Source: Polyodon spathula
Taxonomy: Eukaryota; Chordata; Actinopteri; Acipenseriformes; Polyodontidae
Length of the DNA: 64,000 nt
NCBI RefSeq assembly: GCF_017654505.1
Contig: NC_054540.1
Location: forward strand, 39,506,468-39,570,467
Direction of reading: 5' to 3'
A model generated the notes under the pieces. The model worked only from the letters and a program-made list of their open reading frames with translations. It made no database searches and was not told the origin of the DNA. The translations under genes were made by a program, and so were the position numbers. Below are positions 59,437 through 64,000 of this stretch, one piece after another. Numbering within the stretch: the stretch's first letter is position 1; each line of letters starts with the position of its first letter.

Positions 59437-59727
59437 CTGTCAGATGTGCAAGACGTTGTTGAACAATATGCTTTAGTAAATCAAATTTACATTACTGTAA
59501 TGTGCCAGTACAAATTGAACCATTTGGGAACTGTTGTGTTTTATTAAAATAATTGTTAAACTATTTTGTAGCTTATTTAATATGTGTTACACACACGGTG
59601 CATTTAAATCAACTTCAGGTCAGGTCAGATTCGGGTGACTCATCACAGTAATGTTTTACTCATAGCTCTCAGATAGGGATGTCAACAGGCTCCGGAATAT
59701 TGGGACACTTTAAGGCAGGTCAGGTTT

Positions 59728-59766
<39 letters not shown>

Positions 59767-60254
59767 TCTTCTCTCTAAACTGCAATGTATTTGACATGTA
59801 AAGTGAGTGTAAATTGCTTCAGCAGTTTAGTAAATGTAGTTAATTGTTTAATTGTGGTGGTGATTCTATCTGGATTGCTTGAATTTTTTTTTTTTTTTAT
59901 ACAGTAAACAATATCTATCAAAATAGTCCAACACCATAATTATAGATAACTTTGCACTCACCTGCACTCTTTCATTTAACCTTGTGACAGCAGGTAAAGT
60001 TTCTGTTTGTTTAATATTTCTTGCTTCACACAGTCCCGCCCAGTCAGAGACTCAGAAAGCCAATCAGCTCCAGTATAGGTCTGACTGATGGAAACGATTG
60101 TGTAAGTTTCAGCGTTGTACTTAACATATTGATTATTTGGGTTAAATTTGTCAACTCTTTTTAAGATTTTTAAGCATTTTAATCAAGCCCCCCCTCCCAT
60201 TATTTTATATTATTATTTATATATTTATTTATACCTTTATACAGGGCGACTTAC
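59437..60254. other. KLHL42 intron 2 sequence
   Basis: It contains a T run of about 35 at 59729-59763 and another at 59887-59899. No gene recognised. Confidence 0.5.
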
Positions 60255-60400
60255 AATTGTTACAAAATATCACAGTACAAAGTATCACATTACAAAATAT
60301 CACATTGTAAAAATTACATTTCAGAATATCACATTGTGAAGTATCACATTACAGAATCGCATTACAGAATATCACATTGTAAAGTATCACATTACAGATA
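60255..60400. repeat. Degenerate short tandem repeat
   Basis: About nine copies of an imperfect 14-18 bp unit (tatcacattacaaaa and variants). Confidence 0.75.
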
Positions 60401-61048
60401 AGAGCAGTTGTAAAGTACAATACAATCAGTAGCAAAAGACCAAACTCAAATAAGAGCAAAAACTAGAGAACACAGTGAATACAGTATTTCTTCAATTTGG
60501 CACCGCGGCGTTTATTTTAAATTGATCAAGATGACTGCGGCCCTTGAACGAGGGCGGCGATTATACAAGGGCGATCTTTATTAATAGTAATATGCTTTAC
60601 AAACGCTGCAATATGTTATTACATGATTTAAGGCGTTTTAGAATTGGTGCCATAGAGGCTCCGATCTGCAGCACTATACTCTTGTGTTTTTGGGGCTTGA
60701 CTAAAGTACATTTACTGACAGTTAACAAGAGCCTATTAGGTGGGAGTTCAGAGGTCAGGGGAGTATTGGTTGCTATGGGGCGGGACAAGAAGAGGAGAAA
60801 GAACGGTAGTTGAGTGTGATGCAGTTGTTTTTCTTAACAAAAAATATTACCTCTGAATATCGGTTTGATTTCTGTTAAATCTAAAATATGGCCTTCTTTT
60901 TTGTTTTTTTATCACTGTAATTTACCTGCTTGTTTGTAACCAAAACTAAATCTTCTCATAGATAATAAGCAAGTTCTAAGTTCCTCTGAGTTTAAGTTTT
61001 CACCATCCAAGCTGACGATGAGGTAAACAGACAGCCCTTGTTTTATCC

Positions 61049-63002
61049 CAGGGGTGTCAAGCTCAAGGCCCGATGGCTGAATACGACCCTTGGAGGTACT
61101 TTATCCGGCCCCCCGCAAAGTTCATTCATTACAGTGTAATTTGGCCCGGCCCAGTTTGAGTCTATTGGGTTATTACACGTAAGAACTCCAAATCCCGTCA
61201 GCCATCAGAAAAGTAGCAGGAAGCTCAGAGCTAAAGAAACAGAACACAGCAAGAGACAGCCAATCATATCACGATCTTCGGTGCTTAAGGCCTGTTTTCT
61301 GTTAGACACTGTAGCCTGCTGGCCGTCAAAAATTATAATATAACTCTCAAAATGTCCAAGAAAAGAAAGATTGATAAGGAAGGTGGGAGTTTGAATATTT
61401 ATTTGTAGAGCATCAAGAAAACCCCATTTGTTTGGTATGTAAGGGAAGTACTGCGGTGATAATTCAATTTAAGGCGCCACTATGAAACGAAACATAAAGA
61501 AAAGGCAAATAAAAGCTGGCCAAATTTAAAAGAACCCTTGAGTTACAGCAGAACATGTTTAAAAAGGCAAAAAGTGAAAGTGATGCGGCAGTAAAGTTAC
61601 CTTGTGTCAGAGCTAATCGCAAAGTTGTCAAAGCACTTTTCTGAGGGTGCTTTTGTAAAAGACTGCATGCTTAAAGTCACAGAAATAGTCTGTCCTGAGA
61701 AAAGCGTGTGTTTTCGAATGTCAGTCTTTCAGACTAACTTCACTATTACCCAAGAGCTTTTGGATGTTGCAGCTATGCACCTCACTACCACAGCAAACAT
61801 TATATTTCAACAGCTTGAGAAGTGTGCGCGCAACATGAAATTACAGTGGGAAAAATTAGTTGGATTGACCACAACAGACAGAGCACCTCCCATGTGTGAA
61901 GGCTAAGTTTGATTCTCGGCTGAGCAGTTTTACCCGTTCCAACCTGTGACAAAGACGGCTGTAGTGGGGATGTCAGACCAGAAGAAACACACAGTACTGC
62001 CAGAGGAAATGATAAATGGATGCGCTGCTGCACAGTTTATTCTTTCCAGAAAATAAAACAGTTGTACAAAAACACTTACACCAAAACAGGACACGGCACT
62101 TGCGGCCAAAATAAGACAAACAAAACGAGTAGACACTAACAAAACAGGGTGGACGAACGCTACACAAAACAAGTACGGTGCTGGTCCTTCCAGCACTCGT
62201 AATAATTGATATACTTTGCGTTTCTCCTCTCTCTCGTTCGCCAGTCACCGAACACACAAAACCCAGAGTGGGTGAAAACATGCAGCTTTTATGCAACTGT
62301 ACCGTGACTCAATTGCTAATCAATCATTCAATTAGAGTTGCGGTACAACTGCACGTGAATTAATAAAGTGCAATTCCCCGTGCTCACATATTATTACATT
62401 TTTTATTACATGTGAAATGCTGTACAATCCTCGTGCCTAAATACAAATATACATTTTAAACCCTTGTGTTACACAGACGCGTTTATATCCTGTGTACCAG
62501 TGACTATACACCAACATTAACATACAGCATATAATACACACAGGGGCGGACACTTTGCCACACAGCCACATTCCCACAGCTCCGCATTCAGGCTGCATGC
62601 GTCATGTCAATGTTTGGCAGTATGTACTTCTGCAAACAGCTATTTTCAGTGATGAAGATTAATAAATCCACAAAAAGATCTCGCCTGAGCAACAAGCATC
62701 AGTTTCAGCACAAAACATGAATCCCAATATTGACAAACTTGTCTCACGAAAAAGGGTCCAGATTTCTTCAGTAAATGAGAATGCATAGGGCAGCAACTAG
62801 GTAAGATAGATAATGTGTTTTAAATTAACAAGTTGTATATAAAATACATGCATATGTATTAAAAACTGTGAATATAATCATGCGTTTTATCACTTAATAA
62901 AATGCATGTGTATATATATGTAAAAGGTGTGCATTTTGTGGCCCGCGAATCAAATGTTAAATTAAGATATGGCCCTTGGTAAAATTGAGTTTGACACCCC
63001 TG
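61049..63002 (+). mobile_element. hAT transposon with perfect 8-bp target duplication
   Basis: The ends are CAGGGGTGTCAAGCTCAAGG and the inverse TTGAGTTTGACACCCCTG. TTTTATCC flanks both sides (61041-61048 and 63003-63010). A transposase remnant of the GTF2IRD2/ZBED-like hAT group starts at 61352 (MSKKRKIDKEGG), has an open block at 61604-61906, and resumes at about 62605 with the C-terminal dimerisation motif (YFCKQLFSVMKINKSTKRSR). Most of the catalytic domain is deleted, and a solo LTR occupies 61945-62562. Confidence 0.9.
61945..62562 (-). mobile_element. Solo LTR (618 bp) inside the hAT element
   Basis: The ends are TGTGACAAAG and CTTTGCCACA, which are inverse except for one base. The minus orientation is favoured by a TATA-like gcataaaagc (about 62286-62295) upstream of AATAAA (about 62036-62041), with the 3' end 90 bp further on. 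The flanks CAACC (61940-61944) and CAGCC (62563-62567) are a 5-bp target duplication with one change. Confidence 0.8.
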
Positions 63003-63330
63003 TTTTATCCCCTGCTGTGTTGGCACTAAACTCTGCTGGAAAAAAAAAGGGACGTGAAGGACTGCTGTGCTGTAAGTAGTTTATCTTGGTTGTCTGTTGG
63101 GACTGTGTCATAAAATACTATTTGTCACATATACATGTCACATGTACATAGGCAGAGTTGCACATTTCTTTATTTTTTGAGCAGAGGTAGAAAAAAAAAA
63201 CCTTTACATTTCTTTATTGAAGCAGCGTTTATTCGAAGGAGGTGTCTATTAAAAAGCTGATATATGAGTGAGGTGTTAATTTGAGGGCACCGTTACTTCG
63301 TGTGTGGCGTTAATTTGAAGTAATACGGTA

Positions 63331-64000
63331 ATTACATATAAGAGCGGGTTTAAGAGCAGTCAACGTATATAAAAAATATTTGCTTGTACAAGTCCAGGAA
63401 GAGCATAGTAAGTACGATGAATGGATGAGAATGATTTCAAATAAGAGCAATTACAAAAAACGTGAGTACGGATATCTTGAAGAGTTTCTAAGCTTGTAAG
63501 ATATTCTAAGCTAAATGAATTGACTTCCTTTAACCTATCTCATAGCTCAGGGGGATTTTGATTTGTTAAGTCTTTATGTATAATGTTTGGTTAAAGGACG
63601 AATAAAAGCAAGAAAAGCACCAAAAGGTTTTCAGCTCAATGAAAAGTGGGTTGATAACATTAATAAAATGTAAGAATATATTATTGCTTATAACTTTAAA
63701 AGCCAGGACAGTAGCTACTGGCTAACAGAACACCCCTTGGGAAGCAAGCAAGTTTTCTTATAGCCAAAGTGTTCTCCATGACACTGTTGACCGCCAGACA
63801 CAATACGCCAAGGACAATGACAATGTGAATCAATAAATACAAATGTGTTTATTACTTCTGTCATGACACACGTGCATCAGCATATGAAATGAACAGAATA
63901 AGTATGAGAAAAGCATATATTAATAAACTATAATGATAAACTAAGTAAACTAACTAATAAACTAACTTACAAACTAAATTAACAGAGCACCCCTACATAC
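63331..64000. other. KLHL42 intron 2 sequence at the right edge
   Basis: AT-rich, no kelch exon or repeat family recognised. Confidence 0.5.

Larger units (their letters stand above)
60480..63330. mobile_element. Unclassified DNA transposon with about 19-bp inverted ends, host of a nested hAT
   Basis: The left end TACAGTATTTCTTCAATTT and the inverse of the right end TACCGTATTACTTCAAATT agree at 16 of 19 bases. Subterminal parts are also related (gcggcgtttatt and tggcgttaattt motifs). Removing the hAT element leaves about 0.9 kb without a recognisable transposase (60544-60813 is open but unmatched). The superfamily is not assigned and no target duplication is evident. Confidence 0.55.

Overview
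This is vertebrate nuclear DNA, most likely from a ray-finned fish outside the teleosts (a sturgeon or paddlefish would fit). The evidence is three split genes in a gene order known from tetrapods (MRPS35, MANSC4, KLHL42) inside a dense mix of Tc1/mariner, hAT, CR1, DIRS, LTR and tRNA-SINE elements. The organism call is inference; the gene calls rest on readable exons with good splice sites.

Host genes. The terminal exon of MRPS35 lies at 19302-19565 (+). MANSC4 runs on the minus strand from 41491 down to 21597 in three exons (41491-41272, 33985-33851, 22348-21597) whose phases fit and give a 368-residue type I membrane protein. KLHL42 starts at 52833 (+), with exon 1 at 52833-53596 and exon 2 at 56698-56891; the remaining kelch exon(s) must lie beyond the window. 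MRPS35 and MANSC4 converge; MANSC4 and KLHL42 diverge from a shared 11 kb interval.

Repeats by region. 1-1446: 3' end of an LTR retrotransposon with three successive 36-bp minisatellites in its coding part. 3.3-14 kb: a Tc1 relic, CR1 fragments, and an internally deleted CR1 that keeps tandem 277-bp 5' monomers and an intact SGNH-esterase ORF1. 18.2-18.9 kb: a tRNA-SINE with a perfect 12-bp target duplication. 22.4-33.7 kb (MANSC4 intron 2): a solo LTR split by a hAT element that is itself split by a Tc1, then two neighbouring Tc1 elements and a hAT MITE. 34-40.2 kb (MANSC4 intron 1): a long palindrome, three DIRS pieces and a CR1. 43.3-50 kb: a 5.9-kb DIRS element with both inverted terminal repeats, sitting inside a hAT transposase reading frame. 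KLHL42 introns: a 1.4-kb 33-bp minisatellite, a hAT end 9 bp past a splice donor, a Tc1, and a retrotransposon 3' end. 60.5-63.3 kb: a solo LTR inside a hAT inside another terminal-inverted-repeat element.

No prokaryotic-type system, CRISPR array or clearly new gene system was found. The points most worth a second look are the CR1 with monomeric 5' repeats, the two three-layer insertion nests datable from their target duplications, the DIRS-into-hAT insertion, and the DIRS copies whose catalytic lesions are complementary.
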